Shown: positions 21,801 through 34,288, counted from the first letter of the stretch. The stretch is 64,000 nt of DNA from Nageia nagi (GCA_050084985.1 JBITNC010000001.1:82274001-82338000), one strand, 5' to 3'. The notes: generated by a model not told the origin, from the sequence alone. Translations and numbers: made by a program.

Positions 21801-22794
21801 AGGAAATGACGTGGTCATAATTCTCCTTTATGTGGATGATCTTCTCATAATAGGCAATAATATTGAAATCATCCAAGAGTGCATCTCCAAACTCAAGGCA
21901 ACATTTGAAATGACTGATCTAGGTCTATTGCATTACTATCTTGGGATGCAAGTATACCAACATAAAGATTGTACTTATCTTAGTCAATCTAAGTATATAT
22001 CAGACATCTTGCAAAAGTTTGGAATGGAGGAGTGTAAATATGCTGCAATACCTGTTTCTCCTGGAATCGTTGTCTCACTGAGCTCAGATTCTCAGTTGGC
22101 TGATGCTACAGCTTATAGACAATTGATTGGTAGTCTTCTGTATCTGACTATCTCTCGTCCTGATATTGCCTTTGCAGTGAATCTGATGGCACGATTCATG
22201 CAAAAACCATATGTTGAACACCTCAATGTTGTTAAGCAAATCTTGAGGTATGTCGCAGGGACAAAGGATCTTGCTCTTAAGTATTCCAAAGTGCCCTTGA
22301 TTGTTCTCTCAGGGTTCTCAGATTCTGATTATGGGGGAGATAGAGATGATAGAAAATCAACCTCTGCATATGTGTTTAGCATTGGTTCAGGTGCTATCTC
22401 TTGGGCTTCCAAGAAGCAACCTACTGTAACTCTTTCTACCATCGAAGTCGAATATCGAGCCATGTCTGTTACCGCCCAAGAAGCTATTTGGCTACGACAT
22501 CTTCTGAACGAAATTGGGTATACGCAAAATGGCCCATCTCTTATTTCGTCAGATAATCAATCGGCTATCTCTTTGGCTAAGAATCTTGTGTTCCATCAGC
22601 GAACCAAACATGTAGAAATCCAAGCTCATTTTATCAGGGAGAAGGTTCTAGATGACATCATACACTTGCAGTATTGTCCATCTACTGACAACTCTACTGA
22701 TTTGTTCACCAAGCCCCTTCCTGAAGCTCAGTTCTGCCAGCTTAGGGATTCTCTCGGGTTGGTGAAGTTGCCCTCAAGGGGGAGTGAAGTTTAA
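18868..22794 (+). pseudogene. Copia gag-pol polyprotein with one premature stop
   Basis: One 1,309-codon frame starts at ATG 18868 (the open frame extends upstream without an ATG) and ends at TAA 22794. The gag part has a UBN2-type capsid region. The zinc knuckle CX2CX4HX4C is at 19675-19716. The protease site DTG is at 19852-19860. Integrase has the HHCC region from about 20218, then catalytic Asp at 20413 (HSDLMG) and 20599 (RSDNGG). A TAA at 20695-20697 interrupts it where the family has Gln, just before the third catalytic residue (Glu in NGVAER). The same frame continues to RT (YVDD at 21829-21840) and RNase H (SDSDYGGD, then STIEVEY) and ends KLPSRGSEV. No frameshift was seen. As written, protein beyond the stop could come only by readthrough or the internal ATG at 20731. 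Confidence 0.95.
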
Positions 22795-22854
22795 ACTTTT
22801 GTTAGTGATGACAACTTCACCTCTAAGAGGCCTTTTTTGATTGTACATTCTAGA

Positions 22855-23135
22855 CCTCCGTGGTAAGTTTGCTCTGCATGACAAACTTGTTGTACAATTG
22901 TTGTTATAGAATGTTGATTATTTTATACCTCACTGGTAAGTTTGCTCTGCGTGACAAACTTGTTGTACATTTTATACCTCCGTGGTGAGTTTGCTCTGCG
23001 TGAGAAACTTATTGTACAAATTTTGAGCATGTAATTAATATACCTCCGTGGTAAGTTCACTCTACGTGACGAACTTGTTGTACATTCTATACCTCCGTGG
23101 TGAGTTTGCTCTGCGTGAGAAACTCGTTGTACAAT
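22855..23135 (+). repeat. Five hairpin repeats in the copia 3' region
   Basis: A ~43-nt unit, CCTCCGTGGT + AAGTTTG + CTCTGCGTGA + CAAACTT + GTTGTACA, starts at 22855, 22928, 22977, 23043 and 23092. Each can fold with a 6-7-bp stem and constant loop CTCTGCGTGA. The fourth copy has AAGTTC/GAACTT and the fifth GAGTTT/AAACTC, paired changes that keep the stem. Lies between pol and the 3' LTR. Confidence 0.85.
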
Positions 23136-23616
23136 TTTATGCTCTATTTTAAAATCAACACATGTCTATATACAACAGGTGACTATGAGTGATGGCTTGG
23201 CATCTCCATGATGGCTTATAGTGCACCATTGATCAGTTATTTATAAGATGGCATTATTTGATTCTCTTATTTGAATATATGATGCATCTAACTGATTTTG
23301 TTCATGAGTTGCTTGTAGCATGCAGGATCTTCTTTAGAAATGCAGGTTACTCACCTTGTGAAAGCAAGCTCATGGAGACTCACATGTCAGCTTAAAGTTG
23401 ATCGACTACTATGTACAGTGAAACCAGTTGTGGTTAATGATTGTATTGTAAACCATTTTTTGTCAAATGGTAATGTAGTGAGTCTCATACTAGTTCTCAA
23501 AAAAAAAGATTCTCAAAAATATGTAAAAGTTCTCATCTCCACTTGTATCTCTATGGAGGAGAACTCTCTCTTACTCTCTCTCTTCTCTCTTCTACGCTCT
23601 ATCCCAATATTGCATT
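23136..23616 (+). other. Remaining copia 3' untranslated region
   Basis: No domain found. The frame 23340-23618 (92 residues) is open but has no family features. A CTCTCT-rich stretch lies just before the polypurine tract. Confidence 0.5.
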
Positions 23617-23625
23617 AAGGGGGAG
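23617..23625 (+). other. Polypurine tract of the copia element
   Basis: AAGGGGGAG directly abuts the 3' LTR, the expected plus-strand primer. Confidence 0.9.
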
Positions 23626-24096
23626 TGTTAGAATTTGTAATGAAATATTGTGAATATCTAGACTCCTTGTAAATTCAATTAATCACTTAAGGGTATGTAG
23701 ATACCTTAAGTGATTAATAGAATTCTTTAATATGTAGACTTTGACTTTACCAAAGTGGGTAGTTGGTAGGTTGAAGTTTGGTGATAAATTTAATGTAACC
23801 CTAACCTTACCCTTGGGTTAAAGGAAGGTTAGGGAGGTGCTCTCAACCTATAAATAGAGGGCCTCTCCTCATGTAAATATATCTAAGTTTTGAGTAAGAT
23901 TACTCTACTTGGTTGTGTAGGAGAGAGCTAGAGAATAGTTGTAAGAGAGACATAGATTTGAGAATAAGAGAACTAGTTGTGGATGTACTCCCAAGGAGGG
24001 AGGAACCACATTATATTGATGTGTTATCTTGTGTACATTTGAGTTTCCTAGTTTAAGGTCCTAAAGGATTTGTTTAGATCTAGTTCAAATCCTTCA
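23626..24096 (+). repeat. 3' LTR of the copia element
   Basis: 471 bp, by eye identical to 15071-15541, TATA box at 23849-23856, followed by the GTTAT target duplication at 24097-24101. Confidence 0.95.
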
Positions 24097-24101
24097 GTTA
24101 T

Positions 24102-25978
24102 TTTGGGTGTAAGGTTTAATAATAGCTTCTTCTCAAATGGATTTCAATGACTATATGTACATGTGTGCTTGATCAATACTGGCCTAACAAAAAATGATGA
24201 CTATGCTTTGTGTTGTTTTTATTGAAATTTTGAATCCATGTTTTGCTTGCTCAAATATAGTTGTGTAGTCACCCTTCCTATTGTGAGTGTTATTGTACCT
24301 TTCATATGTGTACAATTCAAAAAATTTAAAAGGAATGTAGACAATTATGCTTTGTATATTATCTGAATCTTAAAGTAAGATAAACCATTTCCTTCAAGGG
24401 GATCAAGATTGTTTTCTTGAGTGCATTCTCATTAGGCTCTCTTATTAGTGGTTCCTTATGCATCCTCATCTTTGCGAATAGAGAATTAGTTCTACTTTAT
24501 TGACATTTTATACATGTTATTTAGGGAAAATGTTAATGTTGCTTACCTTGTGAAAGTGCCTCATAAGTAGATTTTTAGTAACTTTTCCAATACCAGCTCC
24601 ATAAATTATATAAGAATGTAAATTTTGAATCATTATATTCCATGATGATAATAACAATATCTTCACCAATAGGCCTAAGACACACATACACAACCTAAAA
24701 TTAGTTTATGGCTCACATAAATCAAGCCCTAATAATGGACTTATTGATGTTTTTTTCTTTCCTACTCAGAAAATGTCATCTTGATGTAGCATGCCATGAA
24801 AGAACATCAACATTTAGGTTAAATGAATTTACTTTTTCCTACTTTCAAGCACTAACTAGCCTAAGGTTTATTTCAAATGCACAAATTTATCAAAATATAA
24901 AACTTGGAATAGATCAAACAGAAGGGGTAATAGTATTCACCACTTTTATTTTAGGCCTCTAAAGTTGTTTCTAGTTTTAAGAATCCTTTTCTCTTTACTA
25001 AAATTATTTAAAATTTATGACTGTTTAGGATTTAAAGTGCAACAAAATAAAATGAAATTTGATATTAAAGAAATAAAAGAAAGAAAAAAATTAAAATAAC
25101 AAAATAAAAAGGAATTAGAAAGCAATACAATGACATGCAAAATTTACTACAAATGAAGCATTGTTTAAACCACATTCCTTCCAAGTTTGGGAAGACTCAT
25201 TTTTTGGATATGCAACCTTTAAGCCACTAGCTCTTGCTCAGTTGACAAACAAGATAGATCAAAAACTAATTTGATTCTTAGGAATCACAAAAGTGATATG
25301 AAAATGACATGAAACAAATGTATTTATAAAAAAAGGATCTCAAAAATGAAATAGAATAAGTTACATTTAGATTACTCTATTTTAATTGTGTGACTTGATA
25401 AGGAATAAAAATAAGAATGTATTACAATCCCCATGAATCAAAACACTAATTATAATAAGCATTACAAATTTACCTTTTATTCTAGTCTCCAAAAACATTA
25501 CAAAAAAAGTTATTATCTTTATAAAAATGATTGCTCAAAATCTCTCTTGTTTCAATTTGAAAAAAAAAAGTGATTTCCCCTCTAAAATTATTTCCTGAGT
25601 CTCTTTTTACGATACAATGCAAAGAAAAATGGAATAAAGAGTTGGAAAAGTGAAATAAACAACCTTTCAAATTTTGAGTGGTAGTTTCATTTTTCAGCTC
25701 CTATTGGTAGTTTAACAGTCAACTCAATCTCTTCAAATCCTAAGCGATTATGTGCAGTTTTGAATTTCTAGGTGGTGGTAAGCTTTTAACGCACTAAAAT
25801 GCACAATGTATATTTTACTCCATGCATTTGAATCTACTCTTCTTTGATCGCTTGTTAAATAATAAAATGGTAGCATCCCCCATTCACTATCATTAGGCTT
25901 CACTCCATTTTTTTCAAAATCTCACCAATCACATCAAACATGACAATTTCAACTTCTTCCATAACCTCTTATCATGCA
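24102..25978. other. AT-rich sequence without recognised features
   Basis: No domain recognised. The open frames at 24708-24962 (+) and 25482-25670 (-) are short and without family features. A simple A/AAAT-rich tract lies at about 25055-25110. Confidence 0.5.
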
Positions 25979-26556
25979 ATGAACTTATCTTTATGTATTT
26001 GCAAACCTCTTATAAGGCTCAATCTCATTATTTGCAATAAGAAAGACAAGTGTATTTCCATTAATGTGTAAATAGATTTAAATACATATGTCTCGAGAGT
26101 TACATTTGTGTTGAATAATGAATGAACAAGAAACCCTAATATTAAATAAACTAACACTTTAATAATGTTAAATTAATATTTAATAGTATTAATATTTATT
26201 TAAAGTTAGATACTTAATATCTAATGTATTATTTATTCTAACATTCCCACTATAATACATTAGGTCATTAATGAACTTATCCCTATGTATTTGCAAACCT
26301 CTTATAAGGCTATCATCATTTTAAATGAGAGTGATAAGAGTATTTCTATTATTGTGTAAATAGTTTTAAATACATATGTCTCGAGAGTTACATTTTCGTC
26401 GAATAATGAACAACCAAGAAACTTTAATATTAAATAAACTAACACTTTAATAATTTTAAATTTATATTTAACATTATTAATATTTATTTAATATTGGATA
26501 CCTAATTTCTAATGTATTATTTATTCTAACATTCCCCCATAATACATTAGATCCTC
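25979..26556. repeat. Tandem duplication of a ~291-bp unit
   Basis: Two copies starting AATGAACTTAT at 25979 and 26270 share TATTTGCAAACCTCTTATAA, TACATATGTCTCGAGAGTTA and a TAATGTATTATTTATTCTAA ending. They differ at scattered positions and by small indels. The CTCGAGAG block is conserved in both. Confidence 0.85.
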
Positions 26557-28985
26557 AAAGAATAAGAGAGGAAGATTTGAAAGTATTCAAACTTTTTACA
26601 ATCAATAGATTTGAAGGAGACACCTGCAACTTTCACTTTTTGTAGAAATGTATTGAATTTGAATGTTGTGTAATGAGACATGATCTTGAGTGAAGTGCAC
26701 TTGTATCTTAATATGTTTGGTGTGCTCATGAAAAATAAGATTTCAAACCAATTTTAATCCACCTTGATTGTAATGCATAACAATAGGTTGATTTTTTGGT
26801 ATTCTAATATCTAACAAAATGTGACATAACCATACTAAATTTTAGGGACTCTATATTTTGCAATGGCAATGAAGGAAATTGCCTAGTACATGACCAAAGA
26901 GATAGTTGTATGATGACATGATGGATGTAGGCCAACCTTATGGTCCATTAGATGGTTCAAGGGGCTTAGTTGCCAATTTTGAAGTAGTTAGGGGCTAAGA
27001 TTTGAATGACACATCCAAGAGCTTATTTTTGTGTCTTAAGGGTGCATGGCAAGTGGACTCGAATTTGATCTTCATCAAATATAGAATTTGATGATATAGG
27101 TAGATGAAGGAACTCAAAGAAAGCGCTTTTATATTTGGAATTCTTAGAATTCGATCAAAAATACAAAATTTATATCTAATAAGAGATTTCAAAGCTATTG
27201 GATCCTATTGACCGAAAATTGGTGACTACTGCAAAAGGTATAATTTTGATTTCTTCCAAGTCAAAATTTGAAGATATGGGTGCTATGGGGAACATCAAAT
27301 CAAATAACTTTAAACTTGCAAAATTTTGATTTTGACCAAGTTTACCCTTCCCAAAAGTTAGGCGCAAGTTTCCATGCTATTAGATCCTAATGGAGAAGAA
27401 ATCTATGCCTAGGTGAAATCCATGCACTTTAGCATTTTTTCAAACTTTGAAAAAATAAAAATTAAAGCCTCATGTAAAAATTACTTTTTGGGTGCAAAAG
27501 ATAAAAGGTCAACTTGGTAAAAAAGGGTGTCTAAGGGTATGCAAGTGATTTTTTTTTTTCAAAATGAATTAAAAATAAAAAAAAAAGGAATAAGGGAAGT
27601 GTCATCTTTCTTCATGAAGCACTTTTTTGCAGCAAGCCTAAAGGTCAACTTGGTCAATAAATGTTGCCTAGTGCAAAAATAAAAAAGTATCCTTCAAAAA
27701 GGTGATTTGACATAAAGGGGACTTCAAAAAGTGAATTGGAGGATAGCAAAGCAAAAACCAATAGCCAAGTGAGAGAATGCTTTTTGATAAAGTAAGGTGA
27801 GCCCTTCATGGAGAAAGAGACACACATTTTGATGCATCCAAAAGTGACTAGGCACATATTTTGGAGTGATTGAAATTCAAAGAAAGGAAAGTTGCATCTA
27901 AAGAGAATTGGTATTTGATTGAGTCAAATAGTTCTTTATTTTTTGAGCTTTGAAATCCATAAGATGGAAAATTTGCTAGTTCCAAATGCAAAAAAGTTGA
28001 AAAAGAAAAGTTATAGAGGATATCAAATAAACCGAATTTAAACTTGAGCTAATTGTAGCTTTTCTAGCTTTACCCACCAAGAATACAAAGGGATGGTCAT
28101 TTTTGACAAAAATTGAGTGTGAAGGGATGATCATGAGCATCATGGAAAAATAATGCATTTGGCCTTTGAGATTTTGAAAAAAGAACAAAAAATGAGTAAG
28201 GAAGGCTAGGTGCATGTTTTCTAGTTTTTCTCATATGAAAAAGCATGAGCCACTTGTTCTACCAAGTGTGAAAAGGGTCATTTTGACCAAAATTCAAAAT
28301 TGCATTTTGAAAATATGAATATGTGCAACATGAGGAAATAATTACTTTGGATTTTGAAATTTCACAAAAAGAGAAAAAATTATGCACATGTTTTCTATCT
28401 TTTGCCCCACCTAGCAGGCAAAAACACCCAAAAACCTTATCTAGTATGCAAATTGGCATTTTTCAAAAATAAAATTTGAATACGTGAGCATGAGCACAAT
28501 GCAATTTCAATAATCTTGGGTAAAGGAAAATTCAAACTAATCAAATTTTCTACCTCTGCCACCTAGGTGCATGTTTTCCAAGTTTTCTATTTTTTCTCAT
28601 TTTGCAAAGTAGTGTACAAGCTTATGGAGCCTCCAAAATGCCCCCTCAAGAAGAAAATGAACAAATCCAACACTTAAGAACCCAAAATCCTCTCAAAGTT
28701 TGGAAAATGCCTACTTGATTGATCCTTCACCCATTCATCATCTCAAAACCATATTATAAATTTTTTCCAAAATCGACCCCCCTCCATTTTTCGAGAAAAT
28801 AGACTAAAAATTTACTTTTTCAAAAAATCTTATCATAATTGCTTGAAAATTTGCTATAATGATGACATGAAAGGGTGAATCTATATTTGAAGAAATAAAG
28901 AACTTAAATATTGATGAATGGATCAAGAACGAACCTAGAACAACCTCTAGAAGCCCCAAAATGACCTCAAGATCCTCTAGATTTG
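26557..28985. other. Noncoding AT-rich region with diverged repeats
   Basis: Contains recurring blocks such as TTTTGACCAAAATT, CACCTAGGTGCATGTTTTC and CATGAGCA near 28090-28140, 28195-28300, 28380-28500 and 28560-28600, a diverged repeat of about 170-190 bp. The small minus-strand frames (26995-28459) follow these repeats and show no domain. It may be the upstream part of the LTR of the gag-bearing element that follows. Confidence 0.4.
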
Positions 28986-29300
28986 TTGCAAAAGGCCCAG
29001 ATTTCTATTTTTATTAACTTATATGGTTGATGGGATGAATATTGTCTCCCTCAAATCGAAATTTAATTTCAATTAGCTTTAAATTTCAAAAATTAGATTT
29101 TTAGTTTTTTTTTATAAAATCTCTGAAAAGTCTATAAATAGACCTTAGGGGGTCTCATTTGACACATAATGAAATTTGGAGAAAAACCATTATTTTTTGT
29201 AATTGAGGAGAAAATTTGAAGCTTTTTGTATAACTCTTTTACAAGTAATGCAAAGTGGTGATTAAGAAGGGAAAACTGAATATATCATTATGGTGTTATG
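28985..29300 (+). promoter_or_regulatory. LTR-like promoter region
   Basis: GTCTATAAATAGAC (a TATA box inside a short palindrome) near 29132-29145 lies upstream of a plus-strand gag relic. Sequence further down has AATTGAGGAGAAAA and pyrimidine-rich blocks of a transcript leader. LTR boundaries cannot be set. Confidence 0.4.
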
Positions 29301-30180
29301 GAATTGATCGATTGAGGACCTTTTGTTGTGATTCAAGTGCTTTTGTGCTTCTCCTTGAAAAATCATGAGTTTTAAGAGAATTAATTTAAAATCCTTCAAA
29401 GTGTTGAATTACTCCAAAACTATTGCTTTTTCCATAATATGCATTCTAAGTGAATGTATTCTAAGTTTGATTCCTCTTTATATCATTTAACTAGAGTTTT
29501 TCATTCAAAACCAAGTTCTTTCCACGTTCTTCCTTCACTTCCATTTGATTGTTTATAGTTAGCTGCACTTCTTGCTCCTCCTTGAAACAACTTGAATGAA
29601 ATTTTTTATTTGCAAAGTTGGATGAATTGAATGGATCCTCTAAATTGAAACAAAGAAGAAATCACTTAAACATTGCTTCATTATGGTTATTCTTTTGATA
29701 CCTCACCAACATTCACTCACTCTCATCTGACACTTTAATTTTTTTCATTTTCTTTCAAATGTAAAATAATGATCAAACATTATATATAAACACCTTAAGT
29801 CCCTTAAAAAATATGTGAGTTAACATCCATCACCTCTTACACCATTAAGCTAATTCCCAAAATAAGACCTACAAAATTTAAGTTTACCTTAATGATGTAA
29901 ACTTCCTAAAGAAACATTTGTATAAGCATTGGATTTTGCTTTACAAGTTTCCATAGATGTCATAGCATTGAGTAGAAGTTTCAAAAAAAGCCTTGGGGGT
30001 AACCAGTCCTTTATAAGAGGGGATAGGTAATGCTATCTCACCTAAATGTTAGGTTGATTTTGTCTCTAGTGATGCAAGTTATTAGAGGAAATAAATCCCA
30101 CCCAACATAGATTTGTGCTATAAGGAGGGCCTTTTAAGTTGTGTTTAATTATTATCTCTTAAATTTTATTTTTATTTTTA
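29301..30180 (+). other. Leader of the gag relic
   Basis: AT-rich, no domain or primer binding site recognised. A pyrimidine-rich TTTATTTTTATTTTTATTTT tract at about 30165-30190 precedes the gag similarity. Confidence 0.35.
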
Positions 30181-30184
30181 TTTT

Positions 30185-32100
30185 TCTCCTTTAAAGGTTC
30201 AAGTTGAGAGCTATAAGAGAAAACAAATTTGTTTATAGTATTAGGGAAGCTAAAGCAACAAAAGAGGCAGAGTTAAATAAAGAGATAGATCAAACTCCAA
30301 GTAGCACAATATCTAAATTTAGTCTAGCAGGGTCTAGTACAACATGAATGTAGTGAACTTCTCCAAATCTATTATTATATCAACAATTATTAACACAACC
30401 AATTATGCAATCAATTGCCTTACCTATTATTCCATCACTTTTGCCACTAGTTCAATCTTCAATTCAGAATTCAAGCAATCCAATGGTGACAACTTCAACT
30501 TGGTTGAAGGGAAGTCTGATTAGCATTTCAGGATAGGTGCATTCATTCCCAAATAATTTGGATAAATACTTACCAAAGTTCATTAATGATGATATAGTAA
30601 CAATTGAAGAGCATATCCATTTGTATAAAGATAACTTAAAAAGGTTAGATATGATACAAAAAGATGTGGCTTGTCGCATGTTCCCAAACACATTGGATAA
30701 CATAACTACTATGTGGTATGCCATCTTACTAGATGGATCAATAACTTCATAGGAACAGCTCAAATAAGATTTTTTCAATCAGTTCAATGCACCCAATGAT
30801 CCAACCATTCTATACTATTAATTTGTAATGAGCAAACAAGGAACTCATGAGCCCCTAAGAATGTTCAAATACAAATTTCACAAGGCTTACTTCAAGCTCA
30901 TTGGATCCATACAAAGTTGATGAGACTTGTATTTTATCGATGTATTTCAAAGTACTAGATAATTTTACTACAACTTTCCTCCAAAGAGAAGGTAACATGA
31001 CCTGATTACCAATCATTTATTCTCAAGAAATCAAGATTGAGTAAGTGTTTAATCCTTAGAAAGTTGATGAGATGAATGTCAACATTATACAATCTATTCA
31101 TGCATCCAACATCAAAACTCTCGGTCTTAGTTTTTAAATCATACCAAATACTCAAACACTTTTGCTTTAATTGATTACATTGGCAATTGATACAAGTGTT
31201 GGTACCAATCCAATTGCTCCTTTCTGATCTACATTCTTGAATCCCACTTGCAAATTTGTGAATACCAATGCTGATATCACAAATAGTTCAGGACAAAAAG
31301 GAAGAAGTTGAAAATCTTAAGAGGATTATACACAAATAAAAATTAATCAAGATACTCAAGATTAGTGAAGTTACTGTAACCAAAACTATCAAGATGATCA
31401 ACCAAGGAATTTCAATTATTAGAGAACAAATAGAATATGGAATATTAGCCCAAACAATAGTGGTGTGCCCAATTCAATGACCAATAAAAAAAATAAAAAT
31501 CAAGTAAACAACATTGATCTGTTAGGGATAGGCTTATCCACATGGTATAGAATTCATTCTACAACATCACATGGAGAGTCTACATGTCCCGAATTCCAAG
31601 CAATGATGAACATTTTTTTACAAGAGATCCAAAATATGGAAATGACACCAAACAATGAATTTTGCACATCTCAAGGAAATTCCATTCTAGTTATGGTAAC
31701 TAAAATGTCAAGCAAAAAAGATGATGTCCAAGAAGAAGAAATATTTGATAATGAAGTATACATGAAATGTCATATTTTTGAAGAAGAGATTAATGTTGTG
31801 CAACAAGTACCACAGGGCCCACATACCTATAATTTCTGACCAAGGGTAAATAAATAGGTTGCAACTTCATCTCAAAATTTGAACAACACATAGATCCCAC
31901 CTAATAACACTTCATCAAATAATCATACTTTTCCATCGCATGTGGAAGAACCTGCTTAGAAATTTGTAAAACATGTATAACCATCTATATAACAATCCTA
32001 TCAGACATAATTTATTTAAGGTGAGATATAGCTCAAGTACAATAAGCTAGTTAAGGAGAGGACATAATCAAATCCATTATCATACAATATCATTGAGGAT
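30185..32100 (+). pseudogene. Ty3/gypsy gag relic
   Basis: An open piece at 30537-30752 reads YLPKFINDDIVTIEEHIHLY, then LDMIQKDVACRMFPNTLDNI, then MWYAILLDGSITS, the retrotransposon gag (capsid) pattern of plant gypsy elements. After a stop comes EQLK-DFFNQFNAP, then QGTHEPLRMFKYKF and KAYFKLIGSI. A downstream open piece at 31465-31839 contains STTSHGESTCPEFQAMMN, like the C-terminal gag linker. Many stops, no protease or RT follows. It is a 5' fragment of an old element. Confidence 0.65.
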
Positions 32101-32254
32101 ATGAAGAAATAATTGTTGGTACTATCTTTGAGAAGAGGAGAGAATTGTAAAGCAGACTTAATGCATGAAAGAAGAAGCAAGCATATGTTCCTATCCTAGA
32201 AGTGTAAGTGTATCCATATGCTTACTAAGTTGAGGTACTTTGCAATGGTCACTA

Positions 32255-32535
32255 GAACAAAAAAGGCCTTTAGTAATGACCAATTTGAGGTGACTTTTAC
32301 CAAACTATCAAAATTCACCACTATATGTCATCATAAGGTGGTAGTCGGAAGTTGACCCTCCCATCTCACTCAAACAAAAAGTAAATAATAAAGCCGAGTA
32401 TGAACCTATGTGGGCTATTTCATTTTTGAGGGGGATAGACCTGATTGTACTCATGGTATTTGATCATGGAGAGGAGGCAGGGGAGGAGAGGAGAGGAAGG
32501 GAGGAAGGGAGGAAGGAGAGGCTTTGAAGTAGAGG
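32255..32535. repeat. Spacer repeat with GA-rich tract (copy 1 of 3)
   Basis: Shares AAAAGGCCTTTAGTAATGAC/CCAATTTGA, GGCTATTTCATTTTTGAGGG and a (GGAGA)n tract with 54895-55060 and 56145-56405. The purine tract (32474-32526) is strand-asymmetric. All three copies sit at equivalent points beside PPR fragments. Confidence 0.7.
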
Positions 32536-32539
32536 TGAG

Positions 32540-33451
32540 TTAGGTACATTCTTCCATATTATGCATACATGTCTTAGTTTTTTTTTAAAAACTCATTTTT
32601 TACATATGTCAGGATCATTGTAGACCATAAAATTGAATTTGTGTCATGCACCTTGTCAAAAGTTTTTTGGGCTAGTGTATCCTTCAACATTTTGCATGCA
32701 TATCTTTAGGGATTTTTTCCCAAAACCTATTTTGCATCTTGTTAAACATTTCTCGAGCCTTGTGTATTCTTCCACATTTTATGTACATGCCTATCAGGGC
32801 ATTCAAAACCTAAACATTTGAATTACATACACACACCCAATTCAAGTTTTATTAGTATTTTAGTAGTGAAGTTCAATGGTCCCTTGATAGTATTAGGGTT
32901 TTTATTAAAAAACCTATTTTGTGCATATCATGTAATCATTGCAAACCATTAAATTGTATTTTTGATCATGCATATTGTTAAATAATTCTTGATCCTTGTG
33001 TATTCTTTCACATTTTATGTATATATCTATTAAGGCATTCAAAACCCAAAAATTCAAATTACAAGTACCATGTAGACACTTCCACACACCTAATTAAGGT
33101 TTTATTAGTATTTTGGTAGTGAATTTAAATGATCCCTCAATAGTCTTGGGGCTTTTCTCTGAAAACCAATTTTATGCATATCATGCAATCATTATAGACC
33201 ATGAAACTATGTTTGTATCATGCATCTTATCAAAAAAATTCTCAAGCCTTACGTATTCTTCCATATTTTGTGTGCATGTCTATCAGGGCATTCAAAACCT
33301 AAATATTTGAATTACAAGCACCATGTAGACACTTCCATACACTCAATTCAATTTTTATGAGTATTTTGATAGTGAAGTTCATTGTAGATCATGAAATTGT
33401 ATTTGTGTCATGCATATTATCAAACAATTCCATGTCCTTTTGTATTCTTCC
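32540..33451 (-). pseudogene. PPR-gene fragments, left of the gypsy insertion
   Basis: Minus-strand pieces of PLS-type pentatricopeptide units. The plus-strand word TATTCTTCCACATTTTGCAT (minus: MYAKCG-like helix A) recurs at about 32555, 32770, 33000 and 33255, each followed by GGCATTCAAAACC and TTTTATTAGTATTTTAGTAG. Plus frames here (32633-33590) are shadows. Full of stops. The last unit is cut at 33451 by the gypsy element and continues at 52258. Confidence 0.65.
33447..33451. repeat. Target-site duplication CTTCC (left)
   Basis: CTTCC precedes the LTR at 33452 and recurs at 52253-52257 after the second LTR. Joining the flanks rebuilds the TATTCTTCCATATTTTGCAT word of the PPR units, which confirms the insertion point. 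Confidence 0.92.
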
Positions 33452-34288
33452 TGTTTACCGAAAAAATAACCCTACAAACATACAAAATAAGACATGTTAC
33501 AACCAACAAATATATTTATTGATCTCTAGTATAAACCTCAATTTTAATTATAGATTTGCCTCACATGGAGGGCTTAAGTACAATGAATGATATGGGCCTC
33601 TTAGAGGCCTTCTTTCCTATTGTGTGCAAGCTCTAAGTAATGTTTTGAAACCTATAAATGGAAGAGAGTAATTATGGTTGCTACTTTTTTGTTGGTTCCT
33701 GGGCTCTTCTTTACTCAAATCAATTGTTATTCTTGTAAATATTGCACATACATAAACAAAAAACACATCAAAACATACCTACTCATATTATGAAATGAGA
33801 ATAGATAAACATAAATGAACATGTAAATAGACAAAATAGTAAACACAATATACTTGAAACTCTATATGTAGTTCAACAGCATAAGGTTTCATTTAATCTT
33901 GGATCATTTTCTCTTTGAGGGAGGTTTTATTTATAGATTTTTGAGGTGGTTAAAGTTTCCATTTTAGAAGCAAGGATGAGATAAAAAATCTCATCTAACC
34001 TCATCATAGGTTTTATCCTCGTAGGGAAGGTAAAGGATCAAAGATGATTCATCCTTGATCCATAAGTTTGTTTCCCTAGGCATCCTAATTTTTCTATTTT
34101 TCTTTTGATTTTTCTATTTGCAGGGTCATTAGTGATTTCTCATTAGGTGTTGACGATCATGGTAGATCATCAATGATCATATTTAGTCAACAATGATTAA
34201 CAAGTTTCTAACAAACTTTGTTCTTTGCTTAAATTTTTATCCCCTTCTTTTGTTTAACAAAAGAGGGGTCATTTGTAGGTGTCTACAT
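33452..34288 (-). repeat. 3' LTR of the gypsy element
   Basis: 837 bp. A TATAAATA box on the minus strand (plus TATTTATA at 33928-33935) is conserved in the partner LTR, supporting minus orientation. Contains GATCATCAATGATCAT-type palindromes at about 34160. Confidence 0.92.

Larger units (their letters stand above)
15071..24096 (+). mobile_element. Complete Ty1/copia LTR retrotransposon, 9,026 bp
   Basis: Bounded by 471-bp LTRs (15071-15541 and 23626-24096) that look identical base for base, each TG...CA, and flanked by the 5-bp duplication GTTAT. A primer binding site follows the 5' LTR and a polypurine tract precedes the 3' LTR. The gag-pol frame (18868-22794) is in the copia order protease, integrase, RT, RNase H. 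Identical LTRs imply recent insertion. The single coding lesion seen is a stop at 20695-20697, so this copy probably could move only if proteins came from another copy. The leader (3.3 kb) and 3' region (0.8 kb) are unusually long and structured. Confidence 0.96.
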
